In this document: positions 45,993 through 55,602 of the stretch, piece by piece
Numbering within the stretch: position 1 is the first letter of the stretch
Layout of the letters: each line of letters begins with the position of its first letter
Assembly (NCBI RefSeq): GCF_025949665.1
Contig: NZ_JAPDFT010000001.1
Span: 2,790,001-2,854,000, forward strand
Direction: 5' to 3'
DNA from: Chryseobacterium viscerum
GTDB lineage: Bacteria; Bacteroidota; Bacteroidia; Flavobacteriales; Weeksellaceae
DNA: 64,000 nt
The notes under the pieces: model-generated
What the model saw: only the letters and a program-made list of their open reading frames with translations
Told to the model about the DNA's origin: nothing
Database searches by the model: none
Program-made: the position numbers and the translations under genes

Positions 45993-46037
45993 AAACCAGA
46001 AACTTTAAACCAGAAACTTTAAACTTTGAACTTTAAA
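45993..46037. repeat. Tandem 14-bp intergenic repeat
   Basis: AAACCAGAAACTTT occurs twice head to tail (45993-46006, 46007-46020) and runs into AAACTTTGAACTTTAAACC. Lies just past the AAA ATPase gene stop (minus strand). Confidence 0.75.
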
Positions 46038-46042
46038 CCTCT

Positions 46043-47404
46043 TTACCCTTTGTCTTTCCCTTTCTCCTCCTCATTATGTTGAAATCCGATGGCTCTTTGT
46101 GGTTCTTCAACAACTCTATAAGTTTCCAGTTCGGTCTTCAATGCCTGAATTCTAAACTTAAAATCATCAAAATTGTTGATAATAGCATCGGCTAAGAACC
46201 TGGCCACCTGATCAAGGTATTCTTCGGTAAGCTTGGAACCGGCATCCCTTAAGGCGCCACTCAAAAGATTCTGATCAATTTTCAACTTCTCATTTCTGGT
46301 TCTTTGATAAAGGTTTTTAATTCTTTTCTTTAGACTTTGTGTAAAATCTATCAGCATCGTATTGCTGAAGGCTTTCATCTTTGACGATATTTCATGCCAG
46401 AAAGGAACTTTATCTGCTTTGTTATTTTTCAATATTTTATAAAGTAAGGAATCTTCTTCCAATCCTCTCGTCATGGCATATAAAATGATTTCTGACCGCT
46501 CTGAAGCATTGGGAGGAAAGATCGGGATCATCACATCAAATCTTCCCGGAGCAAGGATTTCTTCATCAATTTCTGAAACAGAATTAGCAGAACCAACCAT
46601 CAGAACGCCTTCTTTTTCAAATTTTCCGATATAATGAAGAATAAGCTCCTGAGCTTCAAGATTACAGGATGCAACATCTGTTTCTGCTCTTCTCTGCATC
46701 ATAATTTCATCAAAATCGTCCATGAAAAGCAGCATTTTGTTTTCCTTCATCATGTTCAACAGAAAATCACTGAAGTTGATTTCATTTCCGTCAATCAAGG
46801 AAGTTCCCAAATAATGTTTTTTGACTTCTTTAAACTGATAGCCAATAATTTCAGCAATTTTATTGGCCCAAAATATTTTACCGCTTCCGGGAGGGCCATA
46901 CAGGATAATTCCTGCAGGCTTGTTGATCCCCCAATCTTTGATCTGCTGTGGATTCAGGAAGGGTTCCAAAACAGAAGATGTATAAAAAAACAGATCTCTG
47001 TATCCTATAAAATCTCTTTGCTGAAGACTGGTTTTACTACCGAAATAATCATAAACAAACTTATAGTTTCCGCCTAATTTGTTATCAATTCCGTAGCTGG
47101 AGATAGAAGATTTGAAAAAACCGTTATCAAAGATATTGAGGTTATTATCTTTAATTACCTTTTCTACCTTGTCTTTAGGCTGATTGATTACTTTGGCAAT
47201 CTGCTCCAGAGTTTTATTTTTATCCAGATCTTTCTCGTATAATCTTAAAAAGTCTACATTTTCGCGGGCAAATTTTTCAAAATCTTCCTTTACCTCAAAA
47301 TTCGTACTGACACAGTCTACCAATTCAAGATCAAAATCCTGTATAAACTGTTTTATGGCTTCTGCAGATACATTCAGTTCTTCTGCCAGTTCAATTAGCT
47401 TCAT
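46043..47404 (-). CDS. AAA family ATPase with IF2N-like N-terminus and altered Walker motifs
   Basis: 453 residues. Residues 1-90 look like two short helical IF2N-type units (IELAEELNVSAEAIKQFIQDF and LEQIAKVINQPKDKVEKVI). The AAA core follows: Walker A is GPPGSGKI (170-177), with Ile177 where Thr/Ser normally binds magnesium; Walker B is LLFMDDFDE (225-233), with Asp230 in place of the catalytic Glu; sensor-1-like MVGSAN keeps Asn; the SRH reads APGRFDV, lacking the second Arg of RFDR. The fold is that of CDC48/ClpA-type remodellers, but these changes predict weak or no hydrolysis. Rich in charged helices at the C-terminus. Target unknown. Divergent from an ABC transporter operon. Confidence 0.82.
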   Translation of the reverse strand: MKLIELAEELNVSAEAIKQFIQDFDLELVDCVSTNFEVKEDFEKFARENVDFLRLYEKDLDKNKTLEQIAKVINQPKDKVEKVIKDNNLNIFDNGFFKSSISSYGIDNKLGGNYKFVYDYFGSKTSLQQRDFIGYRDLFFYTSSVLEPFLNPQQIKDWGINKPAGIILYGPPGSGKIFWANKIAEIIGYQFKEVKKHYLGTSLIDGNEINFSDFLLNMMKENKMLLFMDDFDEIMMQRRAETDVASCNLEAQELILHYIGKFEKEGVLMVGSANSVSEIDEEILAPGRFDVMIPIFPPNASERSEIILYAMTRGLEEDSLLYKILKNNKADKVPFWHEISSKMKAFSNTMLIDFTQSLKKRIKNLYQRTRNEKLKIDQNLLSGALRDAGSKLTEEYLDQVARFLADAIINNFDDFKFRIQALKTELETYRVVEEPQRAIGFQHNEEEKGKDKG

Positions 47405-47520
47405 AAGTATTGATTAATTCTATCAAATTTAATGTATTTACAAATAAATTGACATTGATTTATGATAATTCTGTAACATTATCTAATTTATATAGACTAC
47501 TACTATGTAAAACAAATTAC

Positions 47521-48423
47521 ATGGAAAAGATTTTATCAGTAAAAAATTTGACAAAGAAATTCAAAAGAGTTGTGGTCAACAATATTTCTTTTGATGTCGA
47601 AAAAGGAAATGTTTATGGGCTTTTGGGTCCCAATGGAAGTGGAAAATCCACCACTTTCGGGATGCTGCTTTCAACGATTAATCCTACCAGCGGAGATTGG
47701 TTCTGGTTTGGAAAAAAAGGTACAGATCCGGAAACTTTAAAAAAGATTGGAGCGATTATCGAACAGCCTAACTTTTACCCTTATCTCAGTGCAGAAACCA
47801 ATCTTAAGATTGTAGCTGAAATCAAAAAAGCACCCTATTCAAGGATTGATGAAGTTCTGAAGACTGTGAATCTGTTTGAAAGAAGAAAAGATACTTTCAA
47901 AACTTTTTCTTTGGGAATGAAACAGCGTTTGGCCATTGCTTCGGCTATGCTGAACAATCCCGAAGTAATGATATTAGATGAACCTACCAACGGACTGGAT
48001 CCTGAAGGAATTATCCAGATCAGAGAAATCATCAGCAATATTGCCAAGCAGGGAATCACGATCATCATTGCCAGCCATCTTCTGGATGAAATTGAAAAAA
48101 TCTGCAGCCATGTTATTGTACTGAAAGAAGGAAATTCCATTTACTGCGGAAGAGTGGATGAAATGACTTCCAACAACGGATATTTTGAACTAAAAGCTGA
48201 CAATAATACGTTGCTTTTGAATGCATTGAACGAACTTCAGTGGTTCTCTTCCATTAATCAGGAAGGTGATCTTATTAAGGCCCAGATCCGCGATGATGCT
48301 TCTATTTCAGCTTCAGCGATGAATCAGAAACTGGCAGAGAAAGGGATTTACCTTTCCCATTTGACCAAGAAAAAACTGTCTCTTGAATCTCAATTCCTTG
48401 AACTTGTAAAAAACACCAATTAG
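47521..48423 (+). CDS. ABC transporter ATP-binding protein
   Basis: 300 residues. Walker A GPNGSGKST, Q-loop IEQPNFYPYLS, signature FSLGMKQRL, Walker B MILDEPTNGLDPEG, H-loop ASHLL. The C-terminal 80 residues resemble the accessory domain of BcrA/CcmA-type exporters. Pairs with the permease gene two bases downstream. Start at the ATG at 47521 rather than an upstream in-frame start at 47410, which adds a non-conserved segment. Confidence 0.93.
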   Translation: MEKILSVKNLTKKFKRVVVNNISFDVEKGNVYGLLGPNGSGKSTTFGMLLSTINPTSGDWFWFGKKGTDPETLKKIGAIIEQPNFYPYLSAETNLKIVAEIKKAPYSRIDEVLKTVNLFERRKDTFKTFSLGMKQRLAIASAMLNNPEVMILDEPTNGLDPEGIIQIREIISNIAKQGITIIIASHLLDEIEKICSHVIVLKEGNSIYCGRVDEMTSNNGYFELKADNNTLLLNALNELQWFSSINQEGDLIKAQIRDDASISASAMNQKLAEKGIYLSHLTKKKLSLESQFLELVKNTN

Positions 48424-48425
48424 TC

Positions 48426-49271
48426 ATGATAAAATTATTAAAACTGGAATACTACAAAAACCTGAACTACAAACCGTTTAAGGTTTTCACGATACTTTAT
48501 TTCGCCATTCTTATCGCTTTGCTTTTCATTGGATTGGTTGACTTTGATGTTTTTGGAGGAACAATCAATTTAAAGGAACAGGGAATTTACAATTTCCCGG
48601 AAATCTGGAATTTCACCACCTGGATTGTGGCTTTGCTGAAAATCTTCCTGGGATTGATTATTGTTTTCTCCATTTCACAGGAATTCAGCAACCGAATGTT
48701 CAAGCAGAATACCATTGATGGATTGAGCAGAAAAGAATTCATCACTTCAAAATTGCTGACGATAAGTATTTTTACTATTGTTTCAACCGCTATTGTCTTA
48801 GGAATTACTTTATTTCTGGGATATCAATACTCCAATACAACGGAGTCTACAAAGGTTTTTGCTGAGATTTTCTTCATTGGAAATTATCTGGTAAAATTAT
48901 TTACGTTCTTCTGTTTCTTAATGTTTCTTTCCATTTTACTGAGAAAATCGGTATTTGTATTTCTTGCTCTTTTTGTTTTCTGGATTGGCGAAGGAATTTT
49001 AACGGCTGTTGAAGTTTATTCAAAAGTAAAAGGAATGCAGGGCCCACAAAGAAATGAAGTTCTTCAGAATGATTTTTTCTTAACACATCTTTTACCGCTG
49101 GAAAGTATGTCTAATCTTATTCCTAATCCGATGATGAGATTGAATATGGCCAAAATGATGGGCGTAAAATATGAATTCCACTACCCTACAGAAAGCCTTA
49201 TTGCTTGTTTGGTGTGGTGTGCTATTTTTATATTCGGATCGTATTGGATTCTGAGAAAGAAAGACTGGTAG
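48426..49271 (+). CDS. ABC-2 type transporter permease
   Basis: 281 residues, six membrane segments (about 20-38, 60-84, 108-130, 144-167, 172-188, 258-276), with the soluble periplasmic part between segments 5 and 6. Follows the ATPase gene by two bases, so the two form one exporter, of lipid, peptide or antibiotic; substrate unknown. Confidence 0.88.
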   Translation: MIKLLKLEYYKNLNYKPFKVFTILYFAILIALLFIGLVDFDVFGGTINLKEQGIYNFPEIWNFTTWIVALLKIFLGLIIVFSISQEFSNRMFKQNTIDGLSRKEFITSKLLTISIFTIVSTAIVLGITLFLGYQYSNTTESTKVFAEIFFIGNYLVKLFTFFCFLMFLSILLRKSVFVFLALFVFWIGEGILTAVEVYSKVKGMQGPQRNEVLQNDFFLTHLLPLESMSNLIPNPMMRLNMAKMMGVKYEFHYPTESLIACLVWCAIFIFGSYWILRKKDW

Positions 49272-49327
49272 ATGTCAATGTTCAAAATTTAAAGATTGAA
49301 CAATTAAAATATTTAAAGATTATTTTT

Positions 49328-49357
49328 AAAGTGGTTCGTTTCGGATCACTTTTTTTT
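49328..49357 (+). terminator. Terminator after ABC operon
   Basis: 11-bp stem (AAAGTGGTTCG / CGGATCACTTT, with G-U pairs), 3-nt loop, T run. It separates the ABC genes from the next gene, though read-through is possible. Confidence 0.75.
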
Positions 49358-49395
49358 GGCTTAAAATTTTCATTAGGTATTGCCAAAAACTAACT

Positions 49396-50025
49396 ATGAA
49401 AAAAATATACTATTTTCCAGGATTGATCAGTGCTGTGCTGATACCTATTCTATTCTGGTATTACGGAAACCAAAAGTTTGAAGATATTAACCTTTCTGTG
49501 GTAGATATTGGACTTCCCGCCAAAGAAAGAGAAGGGATTAAAAGAACTTTTGCAAGTTTTGAACCTGTAAGAAACTGGAATTACAAAAAAATAAATGTAT
49601 CCCCCGGTACTGCCAAAGAAAATTCAAAATCATATGTTGATGAACTGAAAAATCTCCAGAAAAGAAATGAGAAAGAGTCTGGTATTGAATTCATTTTAGA
49701 TCAAAATAATAGCTATGGCGATTTTGTCTCAGTTTTGAATGATCTGGCAATCGCTAAACAGGAACAATATGCCGTTGACCTGGAGAAAACAGGACATATT
49801 TTTGCTGTTTACAGTTATATTGACCCTAAGGTGCAATATCCTGAATATGAATGTTTGCTTTGTAATGATGTTATCAGACCAGAATATAAACCTGATTTTT
49901 TTGAAAAAATACAATTGCTTCTCACAGAACTTCCAAAAGAAATTTATTACATTATTTTCGGGTTTCTCCTGTTTCTGAATATCTCCATGCTCAGCATCAA
50001 AGAAAGATTTCAATTACACCATTAA
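49396..50025 (+). CDS. Membrane-anchored protein of unknown function (209 aa)
   Basis: One hydrophobic segment at each end (about 5-24 and 180-200) with a periplasmic-sized middle that has the pair CLLC near residue 154-157. Family not recognised. Follows the ABC exporter genes on the same strand after a terminator; it may be an accessory to that exporter, which is a guess from position. Confidence 0.65.
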   Translation: MKKIYYFPGLISAVLIPILFWYYGNQKFEDINLSVVDIGLPAKEREGIKRTFASFEPVRNWNYKKINVSPGTAKENSKSYVDELKNLQKRNEKESGIEFILDQNNSYGDFVSVLNDLAIAKQEQYAVDLEKTGHIFAVYSYIDPKVQYPEYECLLCNDVIRPEYKPDFFEKIQLLLTELPKEIYYIIFGFLLFLNISMLSIKERFQLHH

Positions 50026-50036
50026 TTCAAAATAAA

Positions 50037-50058
50037 AAGGCTGCCATCTGGCAGCCTT
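50037..50058 (-). terminator. Terminator of msrAB operon
   Basis: 10-bp stem AAGGCTGCCA / TGGCAGCCTT with a tight loop and five T on the minus strand, 10 bases past the msrAB stop. Confidence 0.85.
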
Positions 50059-50067
50059 CCTTTCACA

Positions 50068-51183
50068 TTACTTTTTATCTAACAACGGAAGGTATTTTCC
50101 GTATCCTTTGCTTTCCATTTCAGCTTTTGGAATAAATTTCAGAGAAGCACTGTTGATACAGTAACGAAGACCTCCTTTATCTTCAGGGCCATCTGTGAAG
50201 ACGTGTCCTAAATGGGCATCACCCGTTTTGCTTCTTACTTCTACTCTTGTCATTCCGTGGGTACGGTCCATTTTTTCATCAATCAAACCTTTTGTAATTG
50301 GTTTTGAGAAACTTGGCCATCCGCAGCCGGATTCAAATTTATCTGTAGAAACAAACAAAGGTTCTCCTGTGGTAATATCTACATAAATTCCTTCACGGGT
50401 TTCATTCCAGTATTCATTCTGGAAAGGCCTTTCGGTACCGTTTTCCTGAGTAACATTATATTGTTCTGCAGTCAGTTTTTCTTTTAAAACTTTTTTATCC
50501 TGTTTTTGATAGGCTGGCTTTGGAAGCGGGTTGGCTTTTTTTGCCATTTCAAAAAGTCCCGGTTCAATGTGGCAGTAGCCTCCCGGATTTTTATCCAGAT
50601 AATCCTGATGATAATCTTCTGCTCTGTAGAAATTTTTCAATGGAATGGTTTCCACCAATAAAGGCTTGCTATAGTTTTTCGCCAGTTTCTGAACTTCATC
50701 TTTTACTACAGCTTCATCTGTTTTGTTGGTAAAATAAATTCCTGTTCTGTACTGGTTTCCTCTGTCATTTCCCTGCTGATCTTTGCTTGTAGGATCAATG
50801 GTTTTAAAATAAAGGTCAATTAAAAGTTTCAGATCTACCTGCTCAGGATCATACTTCACTTTCACTGTTTCAGCAAAACCTGTTGTATGGCTTACCACCT
50901 CTTCATAAGTAGGATTCTGGGTATTTCCGTTGGCATAGCCCACTTCTGTTCCTACAACCCCACGAATCTGTTGAAAAAAATGTTCTGTTCCCCAGAAACA
51001 TCCCCCTGCAAAATAAATCTCTTTAACGTTTTTATTATCCATAATTTTCTCATTTTCTTTTTTTACTTCCGTAACATTAGGCTTATTTTTTTTGAAAAGC
51101 CCGGATCCCGCAGCAAATACTGCTATACCCAGAATAATCCCGAGTACAATTAATATATTTTTCATTTTTATCTTTTTTTTCAT
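50068..51183 (-). CDS. msrAB: Membrane-anchored bifunctional methionine sulfoxide reductase MsrA-MsrB
   Basis: 371 residues. One N-terminal membrane anchor (about 8-28), then MsrA (about 54-210; catalytic Cys62 in GCFWG, GGYCHI) and MsrB (about 230-365; SGCGWPSF, catalytic Cys in [11 protein letters not shown]), reducing S- and R-methionine sulfoxide. The anchor places both domains outside the cytoplasm, so it repairs oxidised envelope proteins. The ATG overlaps the stop of the RclC-like gene (TAATG), so the two are coupled. Last gene of the sigma-factor operon. Confidence 0.94.
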   Translation of the reverse strand: MKKKIKMKNILIVLGIILGIAVFAAGSGLFKKNKPNVTEVKKENEKIMDNKNVKEIYFAGGCFWGTEHFFQQIRGVVGTEVGYANGNTQNPTYEEVVSHTTGFAETVKVKYDPEQVDLKLLIDLYFKTIDPTSKDQQGNDRGNQYRTGIYFTNKTDEAVVKDEVQKLAKNYSKPLLVETIPLKNFYRAEDYHQDYLDKNPGGYCHIEPGLFEMAKKANPLPKPAYQKQDKKVLKEKLTAEQYNVTQENGTERPFQNEYWNETREGIYVDITTGEPLFVSTDKFESGCGWPSFSKPITKGLIDEKMDRTHGMTRVEVRSKTGDAHLGHVFTDGPEDKGGLRYCINSASLKFIPKAEMESKGYGKYLPLLDKK

Positions 51184-51626
51184 TACTTATTATTTTGAAC
51201 GAGCATTAATCCAAATCCTAAAAGCATAAGGTCTTTTAAAATAAAGAAATCTGTTACAGGCACTCCATCCACTATTTTCCAGATTCCCGGTGTTGTCAAT
51301 AAATAGCTTAATGTCACCAGAAAAGTCACTATCATTCCTACACCAGCGTACTTCTTCAGTACAGCAAATTTCGCACTAAATATCAGGAGTAATGCAATGA
51401 TAATTTCTATCGCTCCGATAAGATTTGACACTGCCTGAATGCTCATAATCTTATATACGAAAAAAGTTAAGAAATGGTTTTCCACCAACGGTTTTATTGC
51501 AGAAGCTTCTGTAGGGGTAAATTTGAAAATACCAATCCACAGCAAAATAAGAGCTGCTCCGAAAAGTGAGACATAATACCCGGTCCGAGTTAATTGATTT
51601 TTAGATTCCTGTACTGTTCCGACCAT
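51183..51626 (-). CDS. DUF417/YkgB family membrane protein, RclC-like
   Basis: 147 residues, four membrane segments. Matches E. coli RclC in [27 protein letters not shown] (RclC: WIGLLKFVPYEADSITPFVANSPLMSFF), [14 protein letters not shown], and [10 protein letters not shown]. RclC belongs to the reactive-chlorine response; its biochemical role is unresolved. Here it sits between the anti-sigma gene and msrAB, fitting an oxidant-stress job in the membrane. Confidence 0.88.
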   Translation of the reverse strand: MVGTVQESKNQLTRTGYYVSLFGAALILLWIGIFKFTPTEASAIKPLVENHFLTFFVYKIMSIQAVSNLIGAIEIIIALLLIFSAKFAVLKKYAGVGMIVTFLVTLSYLLTTPGIWKIVDGVPVTDFFILKDLMLLGFGLMLVQNNK

Positions 51627-51706
51627 ATTTTTAAGATTTTAAATGAATACTTTATTGTTTTCAAAAGTATAGTCGGAGCTATTTTAAAATCCTGACAGAA
51701 ATTTTT

Positions 51707-51976
51707 CTAGAAATTTAATTTATCGATTATTTTATTTTTAAAGTCCTGAATTTCAGAATCATTAATTTCAGTTTTTTGTTCAGAAAACTTCTTTTTAAAA
51801 ACTTTATCCAGAAGTGCCAGCTTTTCATTGTACATCCTGCACCATTTGCAGATCATCAGGTGTATGCTCAGCATCCTGTTTTCTCTGGAAGAAATGGATT
51901 GGGCATTCCTCTTTTCCATCAGTAAAGTAGCTTCACTGCATGGTAAAAATAATTTATGTAGTATTCTTCTTATCAT
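51707..51976 (-). CDS. Zinc-binding (HxxxCxxC) anti-sigma factor-like protein
   Basis: 89 residues. The ZAS motif is H39-LMI-C43-KW-C46, with an upstream conserved Cys13 (PCSEATLLMEKR). It is small and soluble, without a membrane segment, like the short ZAS proteins that bind and hold ECF sigma factors and release them on thiol oxidation. Starts 5 bases after the sigma gene stop. The sensing of oxidant by its cysteines is inferred. Confidence 0.82.
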   Translation of the reverse strand: MIRRILHKLFLPCSEATLLMEKRNAQSISSRENRMLSIHLMICKWCRMYNEKLALLDKVFKKKFSEQKTEINDSEIQDFKNKIIDKLNF

Positions 51977-51981
51977 TTCTC

Positions 51982-52536
51982 TTATGATTTTGAAAACCAG
52001 TTAAACTCCAGACATTCTCTCAACTGCATTCGGCTTCTTTGCAAAATCTTCCAAAGATTAGTCGTAGAAACTTCTAATTCCTGACTGACTTCTGGTGCTT
52101 TTTTTTCTTCGATATAATACATTTTAAGCAGAATCTTCCATCTGGAGGGCAATTCTTCAATACATTCTTCCAATGTTTTATTAAATTCTGTACTGTCTAA
52201 AAGTTCATCTCCTTCGCCCGGTACATTCCAGTCATTCAAAACATCATTATTTTTCCACGATCCGGTTTCATCAAAAAAATGATCAAGTCGGATATTGGGT
52301 TCAGATTTATATTTTTTCCGATAAAAATCTGCAACCTTTCTATTCAGAATAGCCATCAGCCAGGTCAGTGCCTGACTTTTTCCTTCAAAAGAATCATAGG
52401 CAGAATAGGCTGCAAGAAAAACTTCCTGAACCACATCCTGTGCATCTTCTTTATTCGAAAGCACATACAGTGCTCTCTTCAAAAGTGGTCCTGAATATTG
52501 TTCTATCCAGTCTTTCAGCTCTTCATCTTTTGTCAT
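51982..52536 (-). CDS. ECF-type RNA polymerase sigma factor
   Basis: 184 residues. Region 2 (DAQDVVQEVFLAAYSAYDSFEGKSQALTWLMAILNRKVADFYRKK) and region 4 (LEECIEELPSRWKILLKMYYIEEKKAPEVSQELEVSTTNLWKILQRSRMQLRECL) are clear, with a long linker holding GSWKNNDVLNDWNVPGEGD. The linker and the LRECLEFNWF end recall the proteobacterial ECF group paired with small zinc proteins. First gene of a four-gene operon. Confidence 0.92.
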   Translation of the reverse strand: MTKDEELKDWIEQYSGPLLKRALYVLSNKEDAQDVVQEVFLAAYSAYDSFEGKSQALTWLMAILNRKVADFYRKKYKSEPNIRLDHFFDETGSWKNNDVLNDWNVPGEGDELLDSTEFNKTLEECIEELPSRWKILLKMYYIEEKKAPEVSQELEVSTTNLWKILQRSRMQLRECLEFNWFSKS

Positions 52537-52570
52537 TGGAAGGATTTTTTTGTCTTATTTCAGATCACAA

Positions 52571-52603
52571 CGAAGGTAGTAAGTTAAACGGGAAATTGCA
52601 AAA
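52571..52603 (-). promoter_or_regulatory. Promoter of the sigma-factor operon
   Basis: On the minus strand: TTTTGC (52598-52603), 19-base spacer, TACCTTCG (52571-52578), 34 bases before the sigma ATG. Close to the housekeeping consensus but with TTCG, so an autoregulated variant is possible. A second box TAATTTTG overlaps at 52599-52606. Confidence 0.5.
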
Positions 52604-52649
52604 TTAGATAGATTATTATTGATTATAGTCATTACCAAAGTGCTATTAC

Positions 52650-52682
52650 AAACCTTATAGGTTTTGAAAACCTATAAGGTTT
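52650..52682. repeat. Perfect 16-bp inverted repeat
   Basis: AAACCTTATAGGTTTT, one G, then its exact complement AAAACCTATAAGGTTT. No T run follows, so it is not a standard terminator for either flanking gene (both transcribe away from it). From memory this CCTATAAGG palindrome is common between genes in related genomes. Confidence 0.85.
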
Positions 52683-52756
52683 ACCACACATCCGTTAGCC
52701 AAAGTCGTTATCATTCAAAACATAGCATAAAATTATTACAAATCGCTTAAAAATCT

Positions 52757-52764
52757 TAAATTTG
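52757..52764 (+). promoter_or_regulatory. -7 element of alaS promoter
   Basis: TAAATTTG, 44 bases before the alaS ATG; no clear -33 box. Confidence 0.5.
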
Positions 52765-52808
52765 CATCTTATCAAAAATTTGATATTTAAAAAAGCAAAA
52801 GCAATACT

Positions 52809-55412
52809 ATGACATCACAAGAGATACGTCAAAAATTTTTAGATTATTTTAAAAGTAAGGAGCACTTAATCGTTCCTTCAGCTCCTATTGTGCTGAAAGA
52901 CGACCCTACCCTTATGTTTTCCAACTCCGGAATGACCCAGTTCAAGGATTTCTTCCTTGGCTACAAAACACCTACCGCCCCTAGAATTGCCGATACCCAA
53001 AAGTGTCTTAGAGTTTCAGGGAAGCATAATGATCTGGATGATGTAGGTAGAGATACTTACCACCACACCATGTTTGAGATGTTAGGAAACTGGTCTTTCG
53101 GGGATTACTTCAAAAAAGAGGCTATTGCTTTTGCCTGGGAATTACTGACTGAAGTATACGGAATTCCAAAAGAAAATTTATACGTAACGATTTTTGAAGG
53201 GGATGCTTCAGAAAATCTGGACAGAGACCAGGATGCTTATGATTTCTGGAAATCTCACATTTCAGAGGATAGAATCATCAACGGAAATAAAAAAGATAAC
53301 TTCTGGGAAATGGGTGAAAGCGGACCATGCGGACCGTGTTCAGAAATCCATGTTGACTTGAGAACACCAGAAGAAAAAGCAAAAGTTTCAGGACTTGAGC
53401 TGGTAAATAATGACCACCCTCAGGTTGTTGAAGTATGGAACCTGGTTTTCATGGAGTTCAACAGAAAGGCAGATAAATCTTTAGAGAAGCTTCCTGCTCA
53501 GCATGTAGATACGGGAATGGGCTTTGAACGTCTTTGTATGGCGCTTCAAGGAAAGTCTTCCAACTATGATACAGACGTTTTCACACCGCTTATTTCTAAG
53601 GTTGAAGAACTTTCAGGAAAGAAATATACAGGAATCTTAGAAGACGAAAAAGATATTGCTATCCGTGTTGTGGTAGACCACATCAGAGCGGTTTCTTTTG
53701 CTATTGCTGACGGACAATTACCTTCAAACGGAGGAGCTGGTTATGTAATCAGAAGAATTTTAAGAAGAGGAATTTCTTATTCTTACAGATTCCTGGATAT
53801 GAAAGAACCTTTCCTTTACAAATTGGTTGCTGTTCTGCAGGAGCAGATGGGACCTTTCTTCCCGGAGCTTGAAAAGCAGGGGAAATTGGTTTCTGAAGTG
53901 ATCAAAAGTGAGGAAGATTCATTCTTAAAGACAATTGAAAACGGTCTGATCAGAGTTGAAAAGCTAATTCAGCAGACTATTGCAAATAATCAGAAAGTAT
54001 TGCCAAGCGAGGAAGTTTTTGAGCTGTATGATACTTATGGTTTCCCTGATGATTTAACAAGAATCATTGCTGAAGAAAAAGGATTAACTATTGATGAAGA
54101 AGGTTTCAAAGCTGAGATGGAGAAACAGAAACTTCGTTCAAAAGCTGATTCTGCTCAGAAAGTATATGACTGGGTAAATCTTGAATCGAAGCCTGAAACA
54201 TTTGTAGGCTATGACCAGACTGAATCTGAAACCTATATTACAAGATACAGAAAGGTAGAAAACAAAGACGGAGAATTTTACCAGGTGGTATTAAGCAGTT
54301 CACCTTTCTATCCTGAAGGAGGTGGACAGGTTGGTGACAAAGGGGTTCTTGAGAATGCTGTTGAGAGCTTTGAAGTACTGGAGACTAAAAAAGAGAACGG
54401 ATTGATTATTTCGTTAATCAATGGTCTTCCAAAAGATGCAGGTGCTGTTTTCTATGCTAAAGTAAATGCTTCCGATAGAAAAAATTCTCAGGCTAACCAC
54501 TCTGTGACTCACCTTCTGCATGAAGCTTTAAGAGATGTGCTAGGAACTCATGTAGAACAGAAAGGTTCTTATGTAGGTCCTGATTATCTTCGTTTTGACT
54601 TCTCTCATTTCAACAAAATGACTGAGGAAGAACTGGCATTAATTGAAGAAAAAGTAAACAAAAAGATCAAAGAAAGTATTGCTTTACAGGAATTCAGAAA
54701 TATTCCGATCCAGGAAGCTCTGGAGAAAGGAGCAATGGCTTTGTTTGGTGAAAAATATGGAGACAGTGTGAGAATGATTCAGTTTGGAAGTTCAAAAGAA
54801 CTTTGCGGAGGAACTCACGTAAAGAACACCAGCGAAATCGGTCATTTCAAAATCACTTCTGAAGGTTCTGCAGCAGCTGGAATTAGAAGAATTGAGGCTA
54901 TTTCAGGTGATAAATCTGAAGAATATTTCAACAATCTTGAAAAACAGATCGCTGAGCTTTCTCAATTATTAAAGTCTAAAGATGTGGTAAGATCTATTGA
55001 AAAACTGATAGAAGAAAATACATCATTGAAGGCTGAGGTAGATGCACTTAAAAAAGAAAAAGCAAAAGGAGAAATCGGAGAATGGAAGAATGCTTATGAG
55101 CAGAAAGGCAACAAGCAGCTTCTTGTAAAGAAAACTTCTCTGGATGCTGGCTCTGTAAAAGACATCGTATTCCAGTTGAAGAGAGAAATTCCTTCTTCAG
55201 TAACAATCATTCTTTCTGATGCAGATGGAAAACCAATGATTACTGTTGGAGTTTCTGATGATCTTGCTGCAGATTACCAGGCTGGAGCTATCGTAAAAGA
55301 TCTTGCTAAAGAAATTCAAGGCGGCGGCGGTGGAAACCCTGGCTTTGCAACGGCTGGTGGTAAAAACCTTGAAGGCTTAGAAAATGCTTACCAAAAAGCT
55401 TTGAATATCTAA
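52809..55412 (+). CDS. alaS: Alanyl-tRNA synthetase
   Basis: 867 residues. N-terminal class II core ([45 protein letters not shown]), editing domain with HxxxH ([17 protein letters not shown]) and CGGTH, coiled region, then DHHA1 domain ending [16 protein letters not shown]. Charges tRNA-Ala and clears mischarged tRNA. Full length. Confidence 0.98.
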   Translation: MTSQEIRQKFLDYFKSKEHLIVPSAPIVLKDDPTLMFSNSGMTQFKDFFLGYKTPTAPRIADTQKCLRVSGKHNDLDDVGRDTYHHTMFEMLGNWSFGDYFKKEAIAFAWELLTEVYGIPKENLYVTIFEGDASENLDRDQDAYDFWKSHISEDRIINGNKKDNFWEMGESGPCGPCSEIHVDLRTPEEKAKVSGLELVNNDHPQVVEVWNLVFMEFNRKADKSLEKLPAQHVDTGMGFERLCMALQGKSSNYDTDVFTPLISKVEELSGKKYTGILEDEKDIAIRVVVDHIRAVSFAIADGQLPSNGGAGYVIRRILRRGISYSYRFLDMKEPFLYKLVAVLQEQMGPFFPELEKQGKLVSEVIKSEEDSFLKTIENGLIRVEKLIQQTIANNQKVLPSEEVFELYDTYGFPDDLTRIIAEEKGLTIDEEGFKAEMEKQKLRSKADSAQKVYDWVNLESKPETFVGYDQTESETYITRYRKVENKDGEFYQVVLSSSPFYPEGGGQVGDKGVLENAVESFEVLETKKENGLIISLINGLPKDAGAVFYAKVNASDRKNSQANHSVTHLLHEALRDVLGTHVEQKGSYVGPDYLRFDFSHFNKMTEEELALIEEKVNKKIKESIALQEFRNIPIQEALEKGAMALFGEKYGDSVRMIQFGSSKELCGGTHVKNTSEIGHFKITSEGSAAAGIRRIEAISGDKSEEYFNNLEKQIAELSQLLKSKDVVRSIEKLIEENTSLKAEVDALKKEKAKGEIGEWKNAYEQKGNKQLLVKKTSLDAGSVKDIVFQLKREIPSSVTIILSDADGKPMITVGVSDDLAADYQAGAIVKDLAKEIQGGGGGNPGFATAGGKNLEGLENAYQKALNI

Positions 55413-55437
55413 AATAGAAACATCTATTATAAATTTT

Positions 55438-55482
55438 AGCCCCGGCTGTCTCAATTCTGAGACAGCCGGGGCTTGTTTTTAC
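55438..55482 (+). terminator. Strong terminator of alaS
   Basis: Perfect 16-bp GC-rich stem AGCCCCGGCTGTCTCA / TGAGACAGCCGGGGCT, ATTC loop, then TGTTTTT. Confidence 0.95.
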
Positions 55483-55540
55483 CCTGTATGATAGTTATTT
55501 TTTAACTCGAAGATTTAATAGCTTACTATTTTATATTTCA

Positions 55541-55573
55541 GGAAGCAAAGAGTTGAATCAACTTCATTGATTC
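55541..55573. repeat. Dispersed repeat copy sharing boxes with 41999-42166
   Basis: GGAAGCAAAGAG (55541-55552) followed by hairpin GAATCAA-CTTCA-TTGATTC (55555-55573). The same two boxes occur at 42037-42048 and 42098-42116, there 50 bases apart; this looks like a deletion variant of that element. Confidence 0.65.
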
Positions 55574-55602
55574 TTACCAGGATATGTAATATTTATTCTT
55601 CT

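Noticed and set aside
46021-46042. Terminator after the AAA ATPase gene
   Set aside because: Only simple A/C/T repeats; no stable stem with a T run.
52650-52682. Terminator for the sigma operon or alaS
   Set aside because: Both genes are transcribed away from the palindrome and no T run follows it.
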